Assembly: GCA_900299205.1 (NCBI GenBank)
Contig: OMIW01000175.1
Coordinates: 1 to 5,422 of the forward strand
DNA: 5,422 nt
Source of the DNA: Pseudomonadota bacterium
Lineage (GTDB): Bacteria > Bdellovibrionota_C > UBA2361 > OMIW01
Reading direction: 5' to 3'
Positions 1 through 5,422 of this stretch are shown piece by piece. The stretch's first letter is position 1, and the number at the start of each line of letters is the position of its first letter. A program made the position numbers and the translations under genes. A model generated the notes under the pieces. That model was given only the letters and a program-made list of their open reading frames with translations, searched no databases and was not told the DNA's origin.

Positions 1-69
1 AGCAACAAAGATGCAGGAAAGAAGGACTCCTGCCACGATCATCGAGAGGAATGTATGGCGGGCTTTCAT
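1..69 (-). CDS. N-terminus of an unidentified membrane-anchored or exported protein (partial)
   Basis: An ATG at 69-67 opens a frame that stays open to the window edge, giving 23 residues: MKARHTFLSMIVAGVLLSC followed by IFVA. The layout is a short basic head (K2, R4, H5) followed by an unbroken hydrophobic stretch from about residue 7. That is a signal peptide or a first membrane helix. The LLSC at residues 16-19 loosely resembles a lipoprotein lipobox with Cys19 as the lipidated residue, although Leu at -2 is not the favoured residue. A first helix of a GT-C or flippase-type protein is equally possible. The start lies 25 bases after the stop of the preceding gene on the same strand, so it is probably the next gene of the operon. 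No Shine-Dalgarno sequence is visible before this ATG, so the start is tentative; a second ATG sits at codon 10. No function can be given from 23 residues. Confidence 0.55.
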   Translation of the reverse strand, partial: MKARHTFLSMIVAGVLLSCIFVA

Positions 70-94
70 CGTCAATATATTTTCGATTGTAGGT

Positions 95-2188
95 TCATTG
101 ATAAAGCTCCCCCATTTCGGCCCCAACACTCCGCTTCTGAAAAAGTTGGATCTCTGCGATAGACCAGTCGAACAGGGGGTGCACTCCGAGCTGACGAAGG
201 ACGACGGCGCTGCATGGTGAACCCTGGATTGCCAACTCGAGATCTCCCCAACCAAGGTGATAATCGAGTGCTCGAAAATTGCTCGGCGATAGAACTGTTC
301 GCTTTACGCCCCCAACCTCTTCGCACTCGACTAACAGTTCGCGGGGATGGTCGGTCCACCATGCTCCGAGAGAAATTCGAACACCAGAGATTATCGCACC
401 GTCGAGCGCTGCTACCTGAACCGTCATCCCGGGTGATTGGGGCTGCGCCGAACCCCATCGGGTTTCGAGCGAGCCATCAATCGCTTGACCGACTGAATCG
501 GGATTAACCGAAGCTGTCGCGGTGATGCGAGCCGAATCAATCCGTTCCAAACCCGAAAGAGGGTGATGAACGTCATGGAGTATGATATACGAACCCACCT
601 TAGTGCTCTCGAATGTCATTCCCAGGTTGATCATACTCTCGGCAACTTCATTCGCGAGTTGCGGAGTGAGAACATAGACGAATTCATCTGCTGGAACCTC
701 ATCTGCCGCCCGAGGATACTCTGGCATACGGGTCTCACGGGGTTTCCCGAGCACCAGAAACCGCACCCGCTCCCCCGTCTCGAACGCCAATCGATATCCG
801 ATCCAGTAATTCGTCCGAACCCACGCTATCTTATGCTCCGTTAACCAATCAACAAGAGCTCGATGATCGCGAGCAACCCGCTCCTCCTTATACACGAATG
901 GCTCTCCCGGGACGGGCCACCCGCCCGCTGCGGAAGATGCAAGATGAAAGGCGACAAACATCACCGCGCCTGTCACCGAATAAACCGGCCTCACTCGCGA
1001 AAGCGCGACAGAAATTAGGAGGAATATCACCGGATACAATGGAAGCAGATATCGTGGCGCCGACGATAGCCATCCGAAGGAGGAGAGGGAAAAGATGGCC
1101 GCGGTGGCAACGATAAAGAGAACGGGAAGTAATACGGCGTAAGGATGCTCAGTTACCCCTTCTTTTAAATCTCCCCATTTCGCATCCCCACGGAGTTGTC
1201 TACGGACCACACTTAGAATCAACGCGACGACGCCGTACAACACCGCAGCAACAATCACCGACCCAGTCCAGACCTCATTCGTTGACCAAAACCGCTTTGC
1301 TCCGACGATGATGGGAAGACCATTCCTGAAAAATCCGATCGCATTCGCCCACGGTTCAGCAGACGGCCCAAAGAGCTTAAACGACGCGAAATCTGAGAGA
1401 AAATTGTGAATCCAGAAAGGCATCCCCCCGATTAGAAATGCCACTCCCCCCACCAATCCGTGAATAAACCCGTTTCGGACAATCTGTGCAAAACGCCCCG
1501 AGCGCAATCCTATGGTCAAGGCCCATATCACTCCCACCGTGGCGATGGTAAAAATAATCTGATTATTTACCCACCACCCGACCCCAAGGAGGGAGCCCAT
1601 AATGCACGAATGACGCAGAGACGGCACCCCCGTGCGGGTCCACTTCAGGGCGCAGCAGAGGCATATCGCAGAGATCCACACTATCTCGATGAAGCCTCCC
1701 CGTGGCTTGGTGCTCCACTCAACCAGTGCTGCGGGAGGAATCGCGAAGAGGAGGGCGGCGACAAGCCCCGCCCGTCGCCCCGCTGCCTCGCGGCCGAGCA
1801 GGTACATCACAGGGATGAGCGAGAGAGAGACAGCGAGTGGAACAGAGCGCAGGACCAGAGAGGAACTGCCGAAAATCCAAAAGGCTCCGGCGACGAGTAT
1901 CGCCTCGAGACTCCCCATATAATGCTGCCCGTAATAGAAAACGGGTAAACCCTTCCCCTCAAGGATGTGATTCGCCATGAGGCCGACGATCGCCTCATCT
2001 GAATCTATTGAAAATTGCATTCGAGCCATCAGCTGCCACCGCAGCACGAAACCAAGGGCGACAAAGAGGGTGATACAGAGCGCTAGAAGGATGGTGTCTC
2101 GTCTGGATGTGGCACCAGCCATTGATGGCTCAGCATCGCATATCGCGTTCTCACCCTCATTCACGCTGTTGCTTGCCATACGCGCCAT
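95..2188 (-). CDS. GT39/ArnT-like membrane glycosyltransferase (GT-C) with C-terminal F5/8 type C (discoidin) domain
   Basis: This is an integral-membrane GT-C enzyme that probably transfers a sugar from a polyprenyl-phosphate donor to a glycan or protein on the outer face of the inner membrane. The longest frame starts at 2233 (712 aa; residue numbers here use it). I prefer the ATG at 2188 (697 aa) because GGGAG stands 8 bases upstream, while the 2233 start has its purine run about 15 bases away. After helix 1 (about 49-68) comes the acidic first outer loop SIDSDEAIVG (Asp77, Asp79, Glu80), where GT39/PMT-type enzymes keep their catalytic Asp, then FYYGQHYMGSLEA (99-111). About ten further helices follow to residue 433, then a soluble part. 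Residues about 565-697 read as an F5/8 type C domain: AIDGSLETRWGS (584-595), QSPGMTVQV, GVRISLGAWW, DHPREL and a closing DWSIAEIQLF (689-698). Such domains bind sugars (CBM32-like). The start overlaps the end of the preceding glycosyltransferase by 32 bases. Donor and acceptor are unknown. The family call is firm; the exact start is less so. Confidence 0.85.
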   Translation of the reverse strand: MARMASNSVNEGENAICDAEPSMAGATSRRDTILLALCITLFVALGFVLRWQLMARMQFSIDSDEAIVGLMANHILEGKGLPVFYYGQHYMGSLEAILVAGAFWIFGSSSLVLRSVPLAVSLSLIPVMYLLGREAAGRRAGLVAALLFAIPPAALVEWSTKPRGGFIEIVWISAICLCCALKWTRTGVPSLRHSCIMGSLLGVGWWVNNQIIFTIATVGVIWALTIGLRSGRFAQIVRNGFIHGLVGGVAFLIGGMPFWIHNFLSDFASFKLFGPSAEPWANAIGFFRNGLPIIVGAKRFWSTNEVWTGSVIVAAVLYGVVALILSVVRRQLRGDAKWGDLKEGVTEHPYAVLLPVLFIVATAAIFSLSSFGWLSSAPRYLLPLYPVIFLLISVALSRVRPVYSVTGAVMFVAFHLASSAAGGWPVPGEPFVYKEERVARDHRALVDWLTEHKIAWVRTNYWIGYRLAFETGERVRFLVLGKPRETRMPEYPRAADEVPADEFVYVLTPQLANEVAESMINLGMTFESTKVGSYIILHDVHHPLSGLERIDSARITATASVNPDSVGQAIDGSLETRWGSAQPQSPGMTVQVAALDGAIISGVRISLGAWWTDHPRELLVECEEVGGVKRTVLSPSNFRALDYHLGWGDLELAIQGSPCSAVVLRQLGVHPLFDWSIAEIQLFQKRSVGAEMGELYQ

Positions 2189-2196
2189 GCCAACCG

Positions 2197-2201
2197 CTCC
2201 C
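2197..2201 (-). promoter_or_regulatory. Shine-Dalgarno site favouring the 2188 start of the GT-C gene
   Basis: GGGAG on the minus strand stands 8 bases before ATG 2188, inside the 3' end of the preceding glycosyltransferase frame. The other in-frame starts (2233, 2179, 2122) have no purine run at a normal distance, so this site decides the start. Confidence 0.55.
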
Positions 2202-2495
2202 ACGAAAATATCGCTCCGTACAAAACTCCTCATAGGCTGCGGCGGTGGCCTCCCCCGTGCGTGCCCAGGTAAACCGACGCGCTTGAACCACTCCCTCTTC
2301 GGAGAGCCTCACCCGTCGCGCTGGATCATCGAGGAGTGCCGCAATTTCAGAAACCCAACCTGCCGTGTCATCGGGCTCCACCCCGACCCCAACCTCACCG
2401 AGCACCTCGGGCAGCGAAGCAGCTCGCGAGCTCACTACCGGCACGCCCGCTGCCATCGCCTCGAGTGGCGGCAATCCGAACCCCTCGTAACGACT

Positions 2496-2503
2496 CGGAA
2501 AAC
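2496..2503 (-). other. Frameshift site in the second GT4 gene
   Basis: On the minus strand the reading is GTT TTC CGA, where the family pattern requires GTT TT(N) CCG AGT CGT. The zero frame gives Val296-Phe297-Arg; stepping back one base after Phe297 gives Val-Phe-Pro-Ser-Arg-Tyr-Glu, the conserved entry to the catalytic motif. The T run (A run on the plus strand) is only four bases long, which is short for a classic homopolymer miscall. A tRNA-Phe on TTC could re-pair with TTT after a -1 slip and give exactly the right peptide. However, the upstream Val codon would not re-pair (GTT to CGT), so a standard tandem slippery heptamer is absent. Confidence 0.8.
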
Positions 2504-3384
2504 GAAGATGGTGGCAATCTGGTATAATCCTCTGAGAACGTCATCCGCGACATACCCAACCAGATGGATGAACTCCTCGAGACCCCGCCTCCGAATCTCT
2601 TCACATAATCGAGGATATCCGCGATCCTCGGCGACTCGGCCCGCGATCACTAGGTGCGGCGTGTCAAGACCTGCCGAGCGACGTGCGGACAGCAATTCGT
2701 CAAATACCCTTACCAGCCCCAAGACATTTTTTCTCGGATCAATCCCCCCCACGTAGAGGAGGATATTGGTACCCCGTGGCAGCCCTACAACCTCCCACGC
2801 CCGCTCACTCGCCTCGTCCGCTGCCGGCTCAAAGAAAGATTTGTCAACTCCGAGTGGCGTAACCCGAATCCGCTCGGGAGCAATGTTGAGTACCCGCTCG
2901 AGGTCCCGGGCGGTACATTCGCTGATCGCGAGAATAAGCGAGGCGCCTCGGATCGCACGAAGTTCGAGATAACGCGCAAAGCGAAATCGCCATCCCGGAA
3001 CATCAGCCGCATATAAGTCAGCGAGGACAAGCGGAATAAGATCAAGCACCGTCAGGATGTACGGCTTCCATGTCCACGCGGGAGCATCCATGTGGGCAGG
3101 AAAATGGAGCGCTGAGAAACGAGACATCGGACCCGACCCGAGCTGCACCGGATACACCATCTGTTGCCGAATTGTTTGACGGCCCACGGGGATCATCGAG
3201 AGGCCCCGCTCAATTACCGAGGGAAGTCGGCACGTTTGGTGATCGAAGGTATCGACGGCAATTGTGTCACTCTGATATCCCTGAAGGTAGCGGTGAAGCT
3301 CTCGAACATAGCGCCCGATGCCCCGCCCTGCATGAGCCTTAAAAGCAGAATCGAGCGCACTGACGTCGAGGCCAACGACCGGCT

Positions 3385-4497
3385 TCATCGTACCACCTCG
3401 GTGGCGGTATCCCCTCGTCCTCCCGACCGCAAATCACCCCGAAAAAGCCGCGCAACATTCTCCCGAAATCGCTCATAGGAAGCAGCCGCAACCTGAGCAC
3501 GTCCCGCGGCAATCATATCCGCCCGAAGCTCTGCGTCATCGAGTAGCTCTGCAACGAGTGCTCCGAGCAAGCCAGGGTCCTTCGTACCAACGACGAGCCC
3601 CCCTTCACCGATCGTCGTCGCTATCGCACCCGCATCGTACGCGATCACCGGTAGGCCAAAATGCATCGCCTCTAGCACCGGATAACAGTACCCCTCGTGC
3701 TCACTCATACAGAGGTAGATCGAGCTATTCTGATAGAATGCCCGCACCTCCTCATCAGTGAGTCCCCCCGTGAACCGCACATAATCCTCGAGCCCGAACT
3801 CGCGCGCCATTCGTTTGAGCGCGAATCCGTACAGTTCGGTGTCGGTATCGATACCAACCAGCCAGAGGACCGCTTTTTTGTGAAATGCGGTATGCAGTAC
3901 AAAGAGAATCTTGATGAGATCTTCGAGCCGCTTGTTCGGCGCGATTCGCCCGACGTGAAGGAGATGGGGACGCGTGTCAGCACGCAACATCGCGGCGATT
4001 CCGGGATTCGCTGACACCGTCCACCGCGACGGATCTATAGGCAACGGAAGCACCTCAGCAGTGAGTCCAAACGCCTCTATTTCACCAGCGTTGTAGGGGG
4101 AGTCAGCAATAATGCGGTCGCTTAACCGACAGAGCTCCTCGAGATCACGAATCCCTGCCTCGATATTCCGGCGTACCCGAGGGTTGACCGCACGGAACCA
4201 GTGGGGCGGGGTAATATTGTGGTAGATAAGCACCCGCTCCTTTGCGGTACTCGCGCGGTAGAGATCGTTCAGGGGCGAGCCGAGTGAATAGTGAAGCACG
4301 AGAGTATCCGGGGATTGCTCCTGAGCCCACTCGAAATGCTTCGTTTTTCCGTGATAGCGGGGATGGGTGTGAAGCGCAACGATCTCACTTGAACAGCCGA
4401 GCTCACGCCACGCTCTGTTGAGCGCGAGGACCTCGCTCGATATCGCATCCCCATAACTAAGGGTGTGCACCAGCTGATGTATCGATGCCCCCTTCAT
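3385..4497 (-). CDS. GT4-family glycosyltransferase (GT-B fold)
   Basis: A cytoplasmic or peripheral-membrane retaining glycosyltransferase that would move a sugar from a nucleotide donor onto the growing lipid-linked glycan. The frame is open back to a GTG at 4515 (376 aa, overlapping the permease stop as GTGA). The ATG at 4497 is the better start (370 aa): GGAGGAGGAGG lies just before it, and the protein then begins MKGASIHQLVHTLSYGDAIS, a natural first beta strand and loop for this family. In the 376-residue numbering, the N-terminal domain has LIYHNITPPHWF (96-107) and DRIIADSPYNAGEIEAFG (133-150). The C-terminal donor domain has LLHVGRIAPNKRLEDLI (185-201), with the Arg/Lys that usually grip the donor phosphates. 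The catalytic motif SEHEGYCYPVLEAM (271-284) gives EX7E as Glu274 and Glu282, followed by GLPVIAYDAGA (287-297). Length and motifs are complete, so it should be active. It resembles mannosyltransferase-type O-antigen enzymes, but the sugar cannot be read from sequence. It is tightly coupled to the permease upstream (14-base gap) and to the next GT4 gene (ATGA overlap). Confidence 0.92.
   Translation of the reverse strand: MKGASIHQLVHTLSYGDAISSEVLALNRAWRELGCSSEIVALHTHPRYHGKTKHFEWAQEQSPDTLVLHYSLGSPLNDLYRASTAKERVLIYHNITPPHWFRAVNPRVRRNIEAGIRDLEELCRLSDRIIADSPYNAGEIEAFGLTAEVLPLPIDPSRWTVSANPGIAAMLRADTRPHLLHVGRIAPNKRLEDLIKILFVLHTAFHKKAVLWLVGIDTDTELYGFALKRMAREFGLEDYVRFTGGLTDEEVRAFYQNSSIYLCMSEHEGYCYPVLEAMHFGLPVIAYDAGAIATTIGEGGLVVGTKDPGLLGALVAELLDDAELRADMIAAGRAQVAAASYERFRENVARLFRGDLRSGGRGDTATEVVR
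3393..3399 (-). promoter_or_regulatory. Ribosome binding site of the frameshifted GT4 gene, inside the upstream gene
   Basis: The minus strand reads GAGGTGG ending 4 bases before ATG 3388 (GAGG itself is 7 bases away). It lies within the last codons of the upstream glycosyltransferase. With the ATGA stop-start overlap, this points to translational coupling. Confidence 0.55.
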
Positions 4498-4499
4498 CG

Positions 4500-4510
4500 C
4501 CTCCTCCTCC
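4500..4510 (-). promoter_or_regulatory. Strong Shine-Dalgarno site that sets the start of the first GT4 gene
   Basis: The minus strand reads GGAGGAGGAGG, then CG, then ATG at 4497. Using alternative registers of GGAGG, the spacing to the ATG is 5 or 8 bases, which is ideal. The upstream GTG (4515) and ATG (4512) candidates would place this purine run inside the coding sequence as Glu codons. The site therefore argues for the 4497 start. Confidence 0.7.
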
Positions 4511-4511
4511 A

Positions 4512-5351
4512 TCACAGCGCCTCCGCCAGATGATCCCGATATCGGTTAAACACCGCCGCCCCGATCACGAGAGATATCACCGCCCAACACACCGCGATCC
4601 CGAACAGCTCAGCAGAGGGCACCGTGCCGTGCAACAACACCCCGTGGTAGAGCTGCACTATCACCGCAAACGGATTTGCCCGTAAGGTCCATGAAAAGGC
4701 CTGAGGCACCTGGGTGACGGGGTAGACTATCGGGCAGAGAAAAAAGACCAGTGAGAGAAGATTTCCCACCAGATGCTGCACATCGCGGTAAAACACATTG
4801 AGCGATGAACCAGCCAGTACCAGTCCGTACAACAGACAAAAATGAATCACGACGACAACGGGCAGCAAAAGGAGCGTCCACGACACTTCCCCGCCAAGAA
4901 AAAATGTAAAGATAAAAAATATCGGGAGCGAGAGAAGAAAATGAACGAGCCCGGTACACACCGACACTAAGGGAAGAATGTGGGGGGGGAACATCGACTT
5001 CGTTACCAAATGCCCACTCCCCGCGATCGAGGACGTCCCCTCAATGAGGGTGCTTTGTGTCCAGACCCACGGCAGAAGACCGCAAAACACAAAGAGGGTG
5101 TAATGGTTTGTGCCGTCAAATCGGGTGTAGATATGAAATACGAGGGTATACACCGCCATCAGACAGAGCGGGTTCAGTAACGACCAGACAAAGCCTAGCA
5201 CCGACCCCCGGTACCGCCCTGCAAGGTGGCGCGCCACCAAAGCCTGCACAAGCGACCAATACCGCACACTCTCAGAGATAGTACGCACCAAGGGGCTACG
5301 CCGAGAGCGGGAAGGAGTCGACGATTTCGGGATGGCAAACGATTGCGACAC
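4512..5351 (-). CDS. wzm: ABC-2 type polysaccharide export permease (Wzm/TagG-like)
   Basis: The membrane subunit of an ABC exporter that moves a lipid-linked polysaccharide (O-antigen, capsule or teichoic-type) across the inner membrane. It would work as a dimer with a Wzt/TagH-type ATPase that is not in this window. The 279 residues are the normal family length. After a basic, Ser-rich head (about 1-45) comes the hallmark RHLAGRYRGSVLGFVWSLLN (41-60), which leads from the amphipathic interface helix into TM1. Further family marks are LFVFCGLLPWVWTQS (86-100), LVTKSMFPPHILPL (115-128), which resembles the usual 'K..FP..ilPl' motif, NVFYRDVQHLVGNLL (185-199) and FFLCPIVYPVTQVP (203-216). Six membrane helices fit at about 51-75, 84-103, 124-152, 157-183, 193-213 and 246-268. 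The start is a GTG at 5351 with no Shine-Dalgarno before it. An in-frame TAA 15 bases upstream rules out a longer form, and there is no ATG until codon 65. The family is certain; the symbol is by analogy, and tagG or rfbA naming would be equally defensible. Confidence 0.92.
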   Translation of the reverse strand: MSQSFAIPKSSTPSRSRRSPLVRTISESVRYWSLVQALVARHLAGRYRGSVLGFVWSLLNPLCLMAVYTLVFHIYTRFDGTNHYTLFVFCGLLPWVWTQSTLIEGTSSIAGSGHLVTKSMFPPHILPLVSVCTGLVHFLLSLPIFFIFTFFLGGEVSWTLLLLPVVVVIHFCLLYGLVLAGSSLNVFYRDVQHLVGNLLSLVFFLCPIVYPVTQVPQAFSWTLRANPFAVIVQLYHGVLLHGTVPSAELFGIAVCWAVISLVIGAAVFNRYRDHLAEAL

Positions 5352-5360
5352 GGCGTTTTT

Positions 5361-5389
5361 ATTTTATTCTTCTGAGTGAGAAAGCCCAA
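5361..5389 (-). promoter_or_regulatory. Candidate promoter for the operon
   Basis: On the minus strand TAAAAT (5366-5361; 5 of 6 match to TATAAT) lies 17 bases downstream of TTGGGC (5389-5384; only TTG matches TTGACA). The A/T-rich patch is unlike its GC-rich surroundings. If used, transcription would begin within a few bases of the GTG start at 5351, giving a leaderless or nearly leaderless message, which fits the missing Shine-Dalgarno site. The -35 box is weak, and the true promoter could lie beyond the window. Confidence 0.3.
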
Positions 5390-5416
5390 ACCCTAGCACA
5401 CGTTGGGGGGTTGGGG
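5385..5416. repeat. Imperfect inverted repeat of C/G runs upstream of wzm
   Basis: CCCAAACCC (5385-5393) can pair with GGGTTGGGG (5408-5416) with one A-G mismatch and a 14-base loop. On the minus strand the hairpin is followed by CTTTCTC, a poor T tract, so it could be a weak terminator of a gene lying upstream of the window. It overlaps the candidate -35 box, so an operator role is also possible. The rest of 5352-5422 shows no gene. Confidence 0.3.
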
Positions 5417-5422
5417 TAAGGG

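Larger units (their letters stand above)
2157..3388 (-). pseudogene. GT4-family glycosyltransferase interrupted by a one-base frameshift
   Basis: A GT-B fold glycosyltransferase of the RfaB/GT4 group (cytoplasmic, nucleotide-sugar donor, retaining), split over two frames. The first frame runs from ATG 3388 to a stop at 2435 (317 aa); the second carries the rest, ending at 2157. Frame one has the acceptor-side motif GRGIGRYVRELHRYL (21-35), SECTARDL (156-163), the donor-site YVGGIDPRKN (212-221) and HLVGYVADD (275-283). It reads normally to IFVF (294-297) and then turns to nonsense (RVVTRGSDCR). In the -1 frame the protein continues as PSRYEGFGLPPLEAMAAG, which contains the catalytic EX7E motif (EGFGLPPLE) and a normal GT4 tail. 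One extra base in the AAAA run at 2499-2502 (plus strand) would give an intact 410-aa enzyme, the usual size for the family; the span of 1232 bases is exactly one short of 411 codons. The ATG overlaps the previous stop as ATGA, with GAGG 7 bases upstream. The cause may be a sequencing error, a true mutation or, less likely, -1 ribosomal slippage. As written, the 317-aa product lacks the EX7E motif and should be inactive. Confidence 0.85.

Noticed and set aside
1460-1948. A 162-codon open frame on the plus strand
   Set aside because: It is antisense to the membrane part of the GT-C gene, is highly polar with low-complexity charged stretches, and resembles no known family. It is a shadow frame.
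2189-2233. The longest start (2233) for the GT-C gene
   Set aside because: It would overlap the preceding gene by 77 bases and has its purine run too far upstream; the 2188 ATG has GGGAG at 8 bases. I cannot rule it out fully.
2157-2474. Treating the 105-aa frame as a separate small gene
   Set aside because: It has no start other than an internal TTG (Leu) and is plainly the C-terminal part of the GT4 enzyme.
1977-2756. A 259-codon open frame on the plus strand
   Set aside because: It lies antisense to the end of one recognised glycosyltransferase and the start of the GT-C gene. Its product is rich in Arg, Ser, Pro and Thr with no domain pattern, which is typical of a shadow frame in GC-rich DNA.
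2435-3388. Treating the 317-aa frame as a complete short glycosyltransferase
   Set aside because: Its last 20 residues are unlike the family, and it ends before the EX7E motif. The missing motif is found at once in the -1 frame.
4609-4959. A 116-codon minus-strand frame with a hydrophobic start
   Set aside because: It lies wholly inside the permease gene in another frame. The permease frame carries clear family motifs across the same bases.
1-5422. CRISPR arrays, tRNA or rRNA genes, insertion sequence ends and phage genes
   Set aside because: I looked on both strands and saw no regularly spaced repeats, cloverleaf patterns, transposase motifs or terminal inverted repeats with target duplications.

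Overview
The window holds a compact minus-strand gene cluster for making and exporting a cell-surface polysaccharide. It is bacterial: short gene overlaps, Shine-Dalgarno sites in front of three of the five starts, and bacterial polysaccharide families. An ABC-2 (Wzm-type) exporter suggests ABC-transporter-dependent O-antigen or capsule/teichoic-type glycan export, most often seen in Gram-negative bacteria. I cannot name a taxon from this sequence alone. Base composition is moderately GC-rich, with lower GC in the last complete gene.

Reading along the minus strand, from high to low coordinates: (1) about 70 bases of non-coding lead with a G/C-run hairpin and a possible promoter (5352-5422); (2) an ABC-2 polysaccharide export permease, 279 aa (4512-5351); (3) a GT4-family glycosyltransferase, about 370 aa (3385-4497); (4) a second GT4 glycosyltransferase, 410 aa if one missing base is restored near 2499-2502, and broken as it stands (2157-3388); (5) a large GT39/ArnT-like integral-membrane glycosyltransferase with a C-terminal F5/8 type C (discoidin, CBM32-like) domain, about 697 aa (95-2188); (6) the first 23 codons of a further gene that begins with a signal peptide or membrane anchor (1-69) and runs off the window. 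The plus strand holds only shadow frames.

The genes abut or overlap (gaps of 14 and 25 bases, overlaps of 4 and 32 bases), so they are almost certainly one operon. The inferred division of labour is that the two GT-B enzymes add sugars from nucleotide donors on the cytoplasmic face, and the permease, with an ATPase encoded elsewhere, flips the lipid-linked glycan. The GT-C protein would then add a sugar from a polyprenyl-phosphate donor on the outer face of the inner membrane, with its discoidin-like domain holding the glycan acceptor.

The points most worth checking are the single-base frameshift just before the catalytic motif of the second GT4 enzyme, the GT-C plus discoidin-like fusion, the lack of a wzt ATPase beside wzm, and the SD-less, possibly leaderless start of the permease gene. 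I did not find a wholly new kind of system here. This is a recognisable polysaccharide locus with a few odd details.
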